From Notolepis coatsorum (lineage: Eukaryota; Chordata; Actinopteri; Aulopiformes; Paralepididae): a DNA stretch of 64,000 nt. The stretch spans positions 153,948,140-154,012,139 of the forward strand of contig OZ020590.1 of NCBI GenBank assembly GCA_963971535.1, read 5' to 3'. Shown here piece by piece: positions 9,628-20,051 of the stretch. The stretch's first letter is position 1. Every line of letters starts with the position of its first letter. The translations under genes and the position numbers were made by a program. The notes beneath the pieces were generated by a model. The model was not told where the DNA came from and searched no databases. It was given only the letters and a program-made list of their open reading frames with translations.

Positions 9628-11849
9628 GAATGAATGAATGAATGAATGAAAACTTTATTAACAGATTGCAGAATGGGTACAGTACAGTACAGCTCAATAC
9701 ATACAATTGTTAAGGGGATGCAGACCAGAGAAAGACTTTCGTCTTGTTTACATCAGGGTCCCCCATTTTCAATTCATCGTAACATATATGACATACATGA
9801 CATACAGATAGACAGTACTGCTCCATCTATACATTTATCATACCAGATTTGCAATTACAGTACTGTTTGTGATACAAAAAGAGTCCAGAAAGAAAAGAGT
9901 ATATACATTAGGCGTGGAAACTGTACATTGGATTGGGTAGGTGGGGGTGGGGGGGGACTGTACATTGGAGGTGGTTGGGTGGGTGGGGGGGTGGGGGGTT
10001 GGTTAGGAGTGGGGGGGGGGGGGGGGGGGGGGTTCGTTAGGAGTGGGGGGGGGGGGGGGGGTTGGGGGGGGGTTGGGTAGGAGGGGTGGGTGGGGGACAC
10101 TGTACAACTGTACAAACAACACTGTACATTGGATTATTGACAAGACCATACTTGGTAATTTACTGTACATTGGAGGGGGTTGTGTTCGGACATTTACAGG
10201 GGCCAGTTTCGGGTTGCAGTCTCCCTTAGGTGTTTTTTGAGAGTGTTTTTGAAAGTGGGTAGTGATTCACATTCCTTTACAGCTTTGGGTAGGGCGTTCC
10301 ACATTGATGTGGCATAATTGCGAAACGTGTTTAGTCCCTTGTTTGAGCCGAATCTGGGTTTAACATGATTTGTGGAGCTCCCTCTGGTGTTGTGATCGTG
10401 GTATTCACTGACCTTTGGGAAGTATTTTGTCATGTACATGGGTACCTTGGTCGTGTAGTGTATCTTGTAGACCAGGCCCATTGCAAGTTGCTGTACTCTG
10501 TCGTCTACTCTAAGCCATCCTAGGTTGTCAAAGTGGGCAGGGGTGAGGTGGGTTCTAGGAGTAAGGTCAAGCAGTAGTCTGACCAGTTTGTTTTGAGATG
10601 TTTGTAATTTTGTTTTTAGCGCCTTTGAGGTGCTTTGGTACCATGAGGTGCAAGCATAGTCGTAGTACCCTTGAATGAGTGCTCCTGCTAGAGTCTTCAG
10701 GGTATTCTTGTTTACCAGTGAGGAGATCCGGTACAAGAATCGAGTTCGTTGGTTGACTTTTTTTATTACATTGGATGCCATTTTGTCACAGGAAAGATTT
10801 GCCTCTAGGATGGAACCCAGGTAGGTAATATCTTCTTTCCTTGTGACAATATTGTCACCCACTGTAACTGAGAAGCCGTCGGTCTTGCTGAGTTTGTTAT
10901 TTGAACCGAAGAGAATGGACTCTGTTTTGCCCATGTGTAATGATAGTTTGTTATCAGCGAGCCATATGCAGATTTTGCCTAGTTCTGAGCTGAGGGTTTT
11001 TTCAACCTGTAACTTGTTCTTGTCAGAGACCAGCAGGGCTGAGTCGTCCGCAAACAGGAACAAGTTGCAGTCACAAGCTGACGACATGTCATTTGCATAA
11101 ATTAGGAACAGTAGCGGACCTAGTATGCTTCCTTGTGGAACACCACAGTTTACTGTGAGGGGGGGGGGATAGGGTACCGTTTACCTCCACCATCTGCTCT
11201 CTCCCCTCCAGGTAGGATTGCATCCAGCTCACTGATAGACTATCAAAACCAATTGCTTTTAGCTTGTCAATCAGAATGGTGTGATTGACAGTGTCGAAGG
11301 CCTTTTGTAGGTCCAGCATGACCATGCCGCAGTATTTGCCCGCGTCCACCTCTTGTTTGATGTGGTCGTTTAAATAGAGAAGGCATGTGTCAGTGGAGTG
11401 GGATGTTCTGAAGCCAGATTGGAATTCGTAGATTAGATTTTTTTCCGCAAGGTATTTTTCGACCTGTTCGTATACAATTTTTTCCATGACTTTCGAGATG
11501 GAGGTAAGGATAGAAACAGGGCGGTAGTTGCCTGGGTCTAATTTACTGCCTTTTTTGTGCAGAGGGGTCACTCTCGCAATTTTGAAGTCCTTGGGGACGT
11601 GTCCCTGTTTTATGGAGAGGTTTATTATGTGTGTGATGACTGGGGTGATGGCGGCTGCTGAGTCTCTGAGGAATTTGGAGGGGATGTTGTCATGGCCAGT
11701 GGCCTTGTTGGGTTGGAGGGCGCTCAGTTTTTTGAGTACCTCATCTGTTGTTACCATTTCCAGTTTGAAGTCGTCTTTGTGGACCCCTAGGTTCTTGTAG
11801 TAGAGTTTGTTAGAGTTTGTCTTAGAGCGTGACGGCAAGTTCTTTCGAC
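9628..11849 (-). mobile_element. L2-like LINE, longest copy of the CCAATGTACAG family
   Basis: The (ATTC)n tail is at 9628-9649, followed on the minus strand by the 3' UTR (9650-10193) with a hypervariable poly-C (poly-G on plus) region at about 9945-10095, and then the reverse-transcriptase region up to 11849. The 5' end, including any endonuclease or ORF1, is missing. Direct repeats of 37-38 bp flank it. It belongs to the Jockey-superfamily L2/CR1-like lineages; the exact clade is not resolved from sequence alone. Confidence 0.88.
10194..11849 (-). pseudogene. Reverse transcriptase of the L2-like LINE, frameshifted
   Basis: The upstream part (to 11089) carries RT motifs leading to LDLQKAFDTVNH, the first catalytic Asp region, and the FQSGFRTSHSTDT block. 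The downstream part (11087-10194) carries FADDSALL, the catalytic Asp-Asp, then KTESILFG and the C-terminal domain ending WPL. The two are in different frames because a run of ten G on the plus strand near 11159-11168 is one base too long relative to the open relative at 33057. A homopolymer sequencing error cannot be excluded. The product would copy the element's own RNA at nicked DNA. It is truncated and very likely inactive. Confidence 0.85.
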
Positions 11850-12016
11850 GGTTAAGCTTAGGCACTCTTTCGAAGTTGGTTAAGGTTAGAGTTTGTCTTA
11901 GAGCATGGCGATAGAACGCCAGGTAGTTTGCAGGCTGTTTGGCGTGGAAATGGGCAAAGACACAGCTCGTCACGGATTGGGCAAACGCGTCAGTGGCCAA
12001 TCAGAGAGCGTCAGTC

Positions 12017-12076
12017 AGTGCCAATCAGAGAGCGTCTCCGAGAAATGCGGCTTGGTTTCGTAATCACGCGTCTAGA
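12017..12076 (-). repeat. Right arm of the inverted repeat
   Basis: This is the reverse complement of 9513-9576. The CCAATCAGAGAGCGTC part is itself duplicated just to the left (about 11996-12011), a small local duplication absent from the other arm. Confidence 0.75.
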
Positions 12077-12330
12077 CATGTGTATGGCTGCCTCTGAGCT
12101 TTATACAATTAAACTCTTACACTAAACCAAAATAAAATCAAAACATTACTTAAAACAGAAATGGTAAACTAGCGCCACATGCTGAACAGAGCAGGAAATG
12201 CCACAGTGCATAGAGTTAGCAGGTAAATTAATTTACATTGATAAACATACAATATGCATGGAGGCACATACCTGCAGAAGACACATAAAACAACACCGCT
12301 GGAGTCTTCTGGTCGCTGCACATCTTGCAG

Positions 12331-12800
12331 ACCTACATGTACAAAATTAAACAATGCATTAGTTTCTTCACCATAATAACTCATACCTACATGTACTAAA
12401 TTAAACAATGCATTAGTTTGTTCACCATAATAACTCATAACTACATGTACAAAATTAAACACTTCATTAGTTTCTTCACCAGAATAACTCATACCTACAT
12501 GTACAAAATTAAACAAGTCATTCGTTTCTTCACCATAATAACTCATACCTACATGTACAAAATTAAACAATGCATTAGTTTCTTCACCATAATAACTCAT
12601 ACCTACATGTACTAAATTAAACAATGCATTAGTTTCTTTACCATAATAACTCATACCTACATGTACTAAATTAAACACTTCATTAGTTTTCTCACCAGAA
12701 TAACTCATACCTACATGTACTAAATTAAACACTTCATTAGTTTCTTCACCATAATAACTCATACCTACATGTACTAAATTAAACAATTCGTTCGTTTTTT
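12331..12800. repeat. 54-bp minisatellite with open 18-residue repeat
   Basis: About 8.7 units of 54 bp (ACCTACATGTACAAAATTAA onward). Because 54 is divisible by three, the minus strand is open for 211 residues (12169-12804) with an 18-residue repeat containing FNLVHVGMSYYGEET. There is no known domain, no splice context and no homologous frame elsewhere in the window. I treat it as a non-coding minisatellite. Confidence 0.9.
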
Positions 12801-13044
12801 TCACCAGAATAATAATAACTCAGAGAACAGAGATAATGGAATCTGCATGGAATGGCCGCAGGAATCATTGCGACATTAACCTACCTATAAAACTAGAACT
12901 AGTGGTCAAATGAGCACAAATGTCATAAAACCATGTAATAAAACGAACGTTAAAGATGAGTTAGATTTAGCAGAAACGAGTGAAATAAGTAAGGAGCTAT
13001 ATTTCAAACGGAAGCACCTCCCCTCAGCAGAGAGCGACGCCGAG

Positions 13045-13817
13045 TAGGGTCGAGCTGCAGACTCGGAGCCTCGAGGTCCAGATTGGTACTTCCGACCGCC
13101 ACAGGACTTCCGACCGCCACAGGACTAATGCGGAAGTATCTCGAAGTACGTCTGACGTATCTCGAATTACGTCTGACGTTTCTCTTCATAAAATAATATA
13201 AAATCAGCAGCATGGGGAGGGCCGGGGGGAGGGGAGGTACAGGTAGTAGAAGACATAGAGGTACAGGTCACATAATTATAGTACAGTGGAGAAGTAAAAA
13301 TGGAATAAAAAGGCAGTGTAAACAATATACAATATTATTAACTCTAATAATAACACGCCTCGCGGGCTCATTATAATACGAGTCACATAATTATAGTACA
13401 GTGGAGAAGTAAAAATGGAATAAAAAGGCAGTGTAAACAATATACAATATTATTAACTCTAATAATAACACGCCTCGCGGGCTCATTATAATACGAGAGC
13501 CGTGGGTCTGCATTGTATAGAGCGGATCCCCCGGCCGTATTCAAGCGCTGGAGCGCTTTGCGATGGATCAAACTGTCTTAATATAGTAGTAATAATAGTA
13601 GTTGGCTAGTTGCGCGCTTCTGGCCACCTCCCGCAGTGCGCGCATACACACATACTGTCTGTAGCTATACAGTACGTGCAAAATTAATTGTCAAGAGCCT
13701 CATCTCATCTGGCTCTGCAAATAGATCTAGAGTCTGAATATCATATATAGCCTGCTGATGATCTCTCTCGAGTCAAATCCATTCTGAGAACGGAATGCAG
13801 TGCCCGCGACGAGGGTC

Positions 13818-13862
<45 letters not shown>

Positions 13863-14129
13863 AATTGTATTAACAGATCATGCTGGACCTACAAAAGGCC
13901 TTTGACACTGTCAATCACTCCATTCTTGATTGAACATTTTATTAACAGATTGCAGAATGGGTACAGTACAGTACAGCTCAATACACACAATTGTTAAGGG
14001 GATGCAGACCAGAGAAAGACTTTCGCCTTGGGGGGGGGTCGGGTAGGAGGGGTGGGGGACACTGTACAACTGTACAAGCAAAACTGTACATTGGAATATT
14101 GACAAAACCATACTTGGTCATTTACTGTA
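13045..14129 (+). repeat. Left arm of a 2.5-kb palindrome
   Basis: It is the reverse complement of 14528-15601 with very few differences. The arm includes a 115-bp tandem duplication (13269-13383 and 13384-13498), a (GATT)n tract at 13818-13860, a 52-bp piece of L2-like RT coding sequence (13876-13927) and an inverted L2-like 3' end (13921-14129). Confidence 0.95.
13876..13927 (+). mobile_element. Fragment of L2-like RT coding sequence
   Basis: It reads MLDLQKAFDTVNHSIL, the first RT catalytic motif region. It is sandwiched between two inverted L2-like 3' tails (GAAAATTGTATTAACAG on the left and GATTGAACATTTTATTAACA on the right). The mirror copy lies at about 14729-14780 in the right arm. 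Confidence 0.8.
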
Positions 14130-14156
14130 CATTGGAGGGGGTTGGGTTACAACACA
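13921..14156 (-). mobile_element. L2-like LINE 3' end, minus strand
   Basis: A truncated copy: tail, TTAATAAAATGTTC, the 3' UTR and its CCAATGTACAG motifs, ending at GGGTTGGGTTA before a SINE. Part of the palindrome arm. Confidence 0.8.
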
Positions 14157-14159
14157 GTT

Positions 14160-14527
14160 GTGGGGCGGCGTGGCTCAGGGGTAGAGCGGGTCGTCCAATG
14201 ATCGAAGGGTTGGTGGTTCGAATCCCGCTCAAGCCCATGTCCATCCCACTGCCGTTGTGTCCTTGGGCAAGACACTTAACCTACTTGCCTCGTATGAATG
14301 TGTATGCATGTGAATGAATGTTGGTGGTGGTCGGAGGGGCCGTATAGGCGTTGATTATTCGCCACGCTTCCGTGAGTCTGCCTCAGGGCAGCTCTGGCTG
14401 CAATTGTAGCTTACCACCACCGGTATGACTGTGTATGAACGAATAATGGACTCTGTGAAGCGCTCTGGGGTCACTGGGGTGTCACGAAGAGCGCTATATA
14501 AATCCAATCCATTATTATTATTATTAT
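14160..14527 (+). mobile_element. tRNA-derived SINE in the palindrome spacer
   Basis: The tRNA-like head has A-box TGGCTCAGGGGTAGAGC and B-box GGTTCGAATCC (14215-14225). The body has TGTCCTTGGGCAAGACACTT, and a 3' region with AGAGCGCTATATAA ends in (ATT)n. It makes up nearly the whole 398-bp spacer of the palindrome, so it keeps the two arms apart. Confidence 0.8.
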
Positions 14528-14794
14528 TACAGTAAATGACCAAGTATGGTTTTGTCAATATTCCAATGTACAGTTTTGCTTGTACAGTTGTACAGTGTCG
14601 CCCACCCCTCCTACCCGACCCCCCCCCAAGGCGAAAGTCTTTCTCTGGTCTGCATCCCCTTAACAATTGTGTGTATTGAGCTGTACTGTACTGTACCCAT
14701 TCTGCAATCTGTTAATAAAATGTTCAATCAAGAATGGAGTGATTGACAGTGTCAAAGGCCTTTTGTAGGTCCAGCATGATCTGTTAATACAATT

Positions 14795-14827
<33 letters not shown>

Positions 14828-15601
14828 GACCCTCGTCGCGGGCACTGCATTCCGTTCTCAGAATGGATTTGACTCGAGAGAGATCATCAGCAGGCTATTA
14901 TATGATATTCAGACTCTAGATCTATTTGCAGAGCCAGATGAGATGAGGCTCTTGACAATTAATTTTGCACGTACTGTATAGCTACAGACAGTATGTGTGT
15001 ATGCGCGCACTGCGGGAGGTGGCCAGAAGCGCGCAACTAGCCAACTACTATTATTACTACTATATTAATACAGTTTGATCCATCGCAAAGCGCTCCAGCG
15101 CTTGAATACGGCCGGGGGATCCGCTCTATACAATGCAGACCCACGGCTCTCGTATTATAATGAGCCCGCGAGGCGTGTTATTATTAGAGTTAATAATATT
15201 GTATATTGTTTACACTGCCTTTTTATTCCATTTTTACTTCTCCACTGTACTATAATTATGTGACTCGTATTATAATGAGCCCGCGAGGCGTGTTATTATT
15301 AGAGTTAATAATATTGTATATTGTTTACACTGCCTTTTTATTCTATTTTTACTTCTCCACTGTACTATAATTATGTGACCTGTACCTCTATGTCTTCTAC
15401 TACCTGTACCTCCCCTCCCCCCGGCCCTCCCCATGCTGCTGATTTTATATTATTTTATGAAGAGAAACGTCAGACGTAATTCGAGATACGTCAGACGTAC
15501 TTCGAGATACTTCCGCATTAGTCCTGTGGCGGTCGGAAGTCCTGTGGCGGTCGGAAGTACCAATCTGGACCTCGAGGCTCCGAGTCTGCAGCTCGACCCT
15601 A
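14528..15601 (-). repeat. Right arm of the 2.5-kb palindrome
   Basis: It mirrors 13045-14129, including the 115-bp tandem duplication (15149-15263 and 15264-15378). The arm ends at the target duplication of the fold-back element that follows. The L2-like 3' end here (14528-14740) runs on the plus strand. Confidence 0.95.
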
Positions 15602-15606
15602 TTGGC

Positions 15607-16060
15607 CATAGATATCTATAGAACACTAGATAGCTTGCCCGCGCTGCCGGCCAATGGAGAGCGACATCACTGAACCGCCGCCATCTTGGGGCAGTCAGCC
15701 TTGAGTGAGAGTGAGTGAGCTGCACAGACAAAAATACTCATAACTCGCTGAAATATTGACGGATTTACAAACGGTTTGGTTTATTACAAGCATTATAAAC
15801 GTGGCTATGATTCAAGCGGTTTGTAAAAAAAAACATCTTTAACATTTTTTTTTTATAAGTATGCAGTATCATAACTACATCTTTGATGTTTATAGCAAAC
15901 CAAACCGTTTGTAAATCCGTCAACATTTCAGCGAGTTATGAGTATTTTTGTCTGTGCAGCTCACTCACTCTCACTCAAGGCTGACTGCCCCAAGATGGCG
16001 GCGGTTCAGTGACGCTGGTGACTCCGCCTTAAGCTATCTAGTGTTCTATAGATATCTATG
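15607..16060. mobile_element. Fold-back MITE with 8-bp target duplication
   Basis: The ends are CATAGATATCTATAGAACAC and its reverse complement. The inverted arms run about 180 bp each (15607-15785 and 15896-16060) around a 110-bp spacer. An exact 8-bp direct repeat CTATTGGC flanks it at 15599-15606 and 16061-16068. The arms include CCAAGATGGCGGCGGTTCAG. No coding sequence. The duplication length fits hAT-like transposition, but the superfamily is not certain. Confidence 0.82.
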
Positions 16061-16164
16061 CTATTGGCGACGCCAGACACGCGTAGCGCGATATGCAATG
16101 AGGTGGTGCGACAGGATCTCACTGCCACCTAGTGGTAGCTGTTGTTACTGTATGTACTGTGTGG

Positions 16165-17017
16165 CTTGATTGAATTGATTGATTGAAAACTTTATTCACA
16201 GATTGCAGAATGGGTACAATACAGTACAGCTCAATACACACAATTGTTAAGGGGATGCAGACCAGAGCACCGGAACACTGTACAACTGTACAAACAAAAC
16301 TGTACATTGGAATATTGACAAAACCATACTTGGTAATTTACTGTACATTGGAGGGGGTTGGGTTAGGACATTTACAGGGGCCAGTTTCGAATGGCAGTCT
16401 CCCGTAGGTGTTCTTTGAGAGTGGTTTTGAAAGTGGGTAGTGAATCACATTCCTTTACCGCTTTGGGTAGGGCGTTCCACATTGATGTGGCATAATTGCG
16501 AAACGTGTTTAGTCCCTTGTTTGAGCCGAATCTGGGTTTAACATGATTTGTGGAGCTCCCTCTGGTGTTGTGATCGTGGTATTCACTGATCTTTGGGAAG
16601 TATTTTGACATGTACATGGGTACCTTGGTCGTGTAGTGTATCTTGTAGACCAGGACCAGGCAAGTTGCTGTACTCTGTCGTCTACTCTAAGCCATCCTAG
16701 GTTGTCAAAGTGGGCAGGGGTGAGGTGGGTTCTAGGAGTAAGGTCAAGTAGTAGTCTGACCAGTTTGTTTTGAGATGTTTATAATTTAGTTTTTAGCGCC
16801 TTTGAGGTGCTTTGGTACCATGAGGTGCAAGCATTGTCGTAGTACCCTTGAATGAGTGCTCCTGCCAGAGTCTTCAGGGTATTCTTGTTTACCAGGGAGG
16901 AGATCCGGTACAAGAATCGAGTTCGTTGGTTGACTTTTTTTATTACATTGGATGCCATTTTGTCACAGGAAAGATTAGCCTCTAGGATGGAACCCAGGTA
17001 GGTAATTTCATCTTTCC
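16165..17017 (-). mobile_element. L2-like LINE, truncated, with 23-bp target duplication
   Basis: It runs from the (AATC)n tail, through the 3' UTR and the C-terminal RT region (WNALPKAVKE and related blocks), to a truncation in the RT thumb region. Exact 23-bp direct repeats (TTGTTACTGTATGTACTGTG then TGG) flank it at 16142-16164 and 17018-17040. The frame is broken near 16650. Confidence 0.88.
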
Positions 17018-17040
17018 TTGTTACTGTATGTACTGTGTGG

Positions 17041-17365
17041 ATTGATTGAACACTTTATTAAATGGGCCTGGTCTACAAGATACACTACACCACTAAGGTA
17101 CCCATGTACATATCGAAATACCCAAAGGTCAGTGAATACCACGCCCACAACACCAGAGGGAGCTCCACAAATCATGTTCAACCCAGATTCGGCTCAAACA
17201 AGGGACTAAACACGTTTCGCAATTATGCCACAACAATGTGGAACGCCCTACCCACAGCCGTAAAGTAATGTGAATCACTACCCTCCTTCAAAACCGCCCT
17301 CAAAGAGCACCTACGGGAGACTGCAATTAGAAACTGAATCACTACCCTCCTTCAAAACAAATAGC
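17041..17365 (+). mobile_element. L2-like LINE fragment with inverted tail at its 5' end
   Basis: It begins ATTGATTGAACACTTTATTA, the reverse complement of a family 3' tail, fused directly to plus-strand coding sequence (MGLVYKIHYTTKVPMY). The block TGAATCACTACCCTCCTTCA occurs twice (17269 and 17334), a small internal duplication. There is no 3' UTR. Confidence 0.78.
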
Positions 17366-18203
17366 GATTTTGATCAGCCAGCCCGTAATCGCATCTGCTC
17401 TCAGTGGATGCATTCGAGTGAAATACATTTTTTGAACGATGGCACCACGGGTGTGAGGGTTCAAGCTCGGCGATGCTTTCAGCCCGTTCTGTCTCACAAA
17501 GGTCACTGGGCTTTTTCTATAGTGGTGGAGCGGTTCTCCAGACGGCCCGAGGGGAGGGCAGAGGAGAGGTCAACGAGGGCACATTAACCCACTAATGAAA
17601 CGTAGCCATAGACTACATCGTAGCAGGAGATCCACTAATCCCCCCCTGACCTTTCTCCGCAGTGCAAGAATGAGCGTACAGTACATACGGTCTACGGTGT
17701 AGATGAAAGGCGCGAGCGCGTCCCCCGTGGAAATGTATCGTGATTAATTCCATATTGGGTCTGCTGCGGCATTTTAACCCCGGCTGGGTCAAAGTTAAAT
17801 TAAATATTGCCAATATGCAGTCTCTTCCACACATGCAGGCTATTAATCCCCTGTTAGCAAATAAGCACACAGGAAACCCTGTAGTCAGGGCCGGACCTAG
17901 TACATTTGGGGCCCTAGGCAAGCTACACCCTTGGAGCCCCCCCCCCCCCCCCCCCCCCCCCCACTATGCGCCTATAGGAGCTATAGGAAGCTCCGCCCCT
18001 GCCTGTAGCACTTTTGTCTACTGACACATGCGTCTACTAAAACATGCAAAAAGTGCATTTACAAAGTTTATAATCGAATGACACATAGCTGCACGTTCAC
18101 AATATTAAGAGTAACATTGCATAATACTATATTTGCATTGTCTACAAACTCGGATACATAACCATAACCAGGAAAATAATATGTACCTCTCAGTTACCAT
18201 AAC
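17366..18203. other. Intergenic; possible single hAT-type end and poly-C tract
   Basis: No gene is recognised. At 17886 the sequence CAGGGCCGGACCTAG resembles a hAT-type terminus followed by GGGGCCCTAGGCAAGC. A poly-C run lies at about 17937-17962. No matching right end was found, so an element cannot be delimited. Confidence 0.4.
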
Positions 18204-18362
18204 TAACCCAATAATACACGAGACCCTCTTCTTGGGACCAAGTAAGGTTTTGTCGATAATCCAATGTACAGTTACCCCCTTTCTCTGGTCTGCATCCCCT
18301 TAACAATTGTGTGTATTGAGCTGTACTGTATTGTACCCATTCTGCAATCTGTTAATAACATT

Positions 18363-18402
<40 letters not shown>
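18204..18402 (+). mobile_element. L2-like LINE, internally deleted 3' end
   Basis: This holds two pieces of the family 3' UTR joined by a deletion, ending TTAATAACATTTTC and a (CAAT)n tail of about nine units. Confidence 0.82.
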
Positions 18403-18404
<2 letters not shown>

Positions 18405-18770
18405 AGCACAAGTGAAGGTACAGGTATTAACACTTCAGTTTGAATAAACAAAACACACCTTGAATGTAAACAAAACATGCAGTTATTTATGTATCAGGAT
18501 TTCAAACATAAAATGTTTATAATTTCATGTTACTTAGATAGATAGTAGCCTAACCGTAAATTATTAGATTTGACTCAGAAATAAATATAGAATGGTTTAC
18601 GTTATGATGAATGACCCTTCCATTTATATAGCGCTTTTCTAGACACTCAAAGTGCTTTACAATGTAGGGTGGACATTGCCTCCTTCACCACCAATGAGTA
18701 TAGCACCCAACCTTGGGCTACGCAGGTTCAATGGCTGCCATACACTGGCACCAGGCACACATCACACTAC
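18403..18770. other. Intergenic with a SINE-body-like remnant
   Basis: Around 18615-18690 is a common fish interspersed motif (TATATAGCGCTTTTCTAGAC, CAAAGTGCTTTACAA) seen at the 3' ends of SINEs, here inverted. Otherwise nothing is identified. Similarity to copy 2 of the duplication starts at 18771. Confidence 0.4.
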
Positions 18771-19193
18771 ACAATGGCTGAACGGCTCAGGAGACATATA
18801 TCAGCCACTTAAGGGGAAGGGATGATTAGGTGGGCCTTGATGTCAGAGACCTGATTGGTCATTTGGCCAGGAACGTCGGGGAACCCCCTACTCTTTGCGA
18901 GTGGGTCCTTTAACAACCAAATTCAGTCACACCTGAAAGACGGCACTCGCAGCTGTACAGTGTCCCTATCACCATAACAGGGGCATTGTTACTGACCAGT
19001 CCAGAGGACAGAGTGCTCCCTGCTGGACATCACTTTCCAACAGCGGCCTTGACCACAGGGCCATCATGAGTCCAGAACTCTACTCATGTGGCCACGCTGC
19101 CGGACAGTAATATGATGGTTATAACACTACTCCTGTATCTTTACACCCGCACAACGTCAAGGGCTGGAGGGCGTATTGCAGCCACTCCTGTGG

Positions 19194-19363
19194 TTCAGAT
19201 TCAGATTCAGATTCAGATTCAGATTCAGATTCAGATTCAGATTCAGATTCAGATTCAGATTCAGATTCAGATTTATTTATTCACCATATTGTACAGGTAC
19301 AAATGGAACGTGATTTGACATTTCAGTGCATGATTGATTTTTTCACAAATAGGAACAACATAC

Positions 19364-19452
<89 letters not shown>

Positions 19453-19553
19453 TAAATAAATAAGTGCAAAACAGGACATGGACGTGGGGGACATGGATAC
19501 AGTGCAGCACAGTTCAAGTCCAGAGGTCCAGCCCTAGCAGCTCGCCATGTTCG
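19194..19553 (-). mobile_element. LINE 3' end with (TCTGAA)n tail, copy 1
   Basis: On the minus strand the 3' UTR carries a (TTA)n tract (19364-19450) and ends in about thirteen TCTGAA units (19194-19272). Its coding part was removed by a deletion that joins CGCCAT to the hAT terminus at 19554. Copy 2 (40562-41425) keeps the end of the RT frame. Confidence 0.75.
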
Positions 19554-19700
19554 ATATTGGCTTTTTTACCGATATCCGAAATACCGATATTGTCCATTCT
19601 TAATTTCCGATACCGATATATGCGGGGTCCCCCCCCCCCCCCCCCCCCCCCCAAAATTTTTATCATTTCAGGTAATTAACATTACATATCTCTTGCCGTG
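19554..19700. mobile_element. hAT-type terminus, truncated
   Basis: GTTCGATATTGGC followed by ATATCGG-type motifs is the same TIR family as the 688-1043 MITE. The first bases are lost in the deletion mentioned for the neighbouring LINE. A poly-C run of about 24 at 19629 is absent from copy 2. Confidence 0.6.
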
Positions 19701-20051
19701 GTATATAGCTGATGTCAACAGATGGTAGGGTGTATATAGCTGATGTCAACAGATGGTAGGGTGTATATAGCTGATGTCAACAGGTGGTAGGGTGTATATA
19801 GCTGATGTCAACAGATGGTAGGGTGTATATAGCTGATGTCAACAGATGGTAGGGTGTATATAGCTGATGTCAACAGATGGTAGGGTGTATATAGCTGATG
19901 TCAACAGATGGTAGGGTGTATATAGCTGATGTCAACAGATGGTAGGGTGTATATAGCTGATGTCAACAGATGGTAGGGTGTATATAGCTGATGTCAACAG
20001 GTGGTAGGGTGTATATAGCTGATGTCAACAGATGGTAAGGTGTATATAGCT
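19701..20051. repeat. 31-bp minisatellite, about 11 units
   Basis: The unit is GTATATAGCTGATGTCAACA then GATGGTAGGGT. Copy 2 has only about two units (41697-41765), so the array expanded or contracted after the duplication. Confidence 0.95.

Noticed and set aside
9646-10115. Gly-rich and Pro-rich frames of 144 and 86 codons
   Set aside because: They read through the hypervariable G-tract of the L2-like 3' UTR in antisense.
14160-14260. Possible genuine tRNA genes at 14160, 29500, 4403 and 28680 (minus)
   Set aside because: A and B boxes are present, but the acceptor stems do not pair and each is followed by a SINE body, so they are SINE heads.
13004-15621. Paired 60-110 codon ORFs in the palindrome
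   Set aside because: They are mirror images of each other across the two arms, with no domain and no codon bias.
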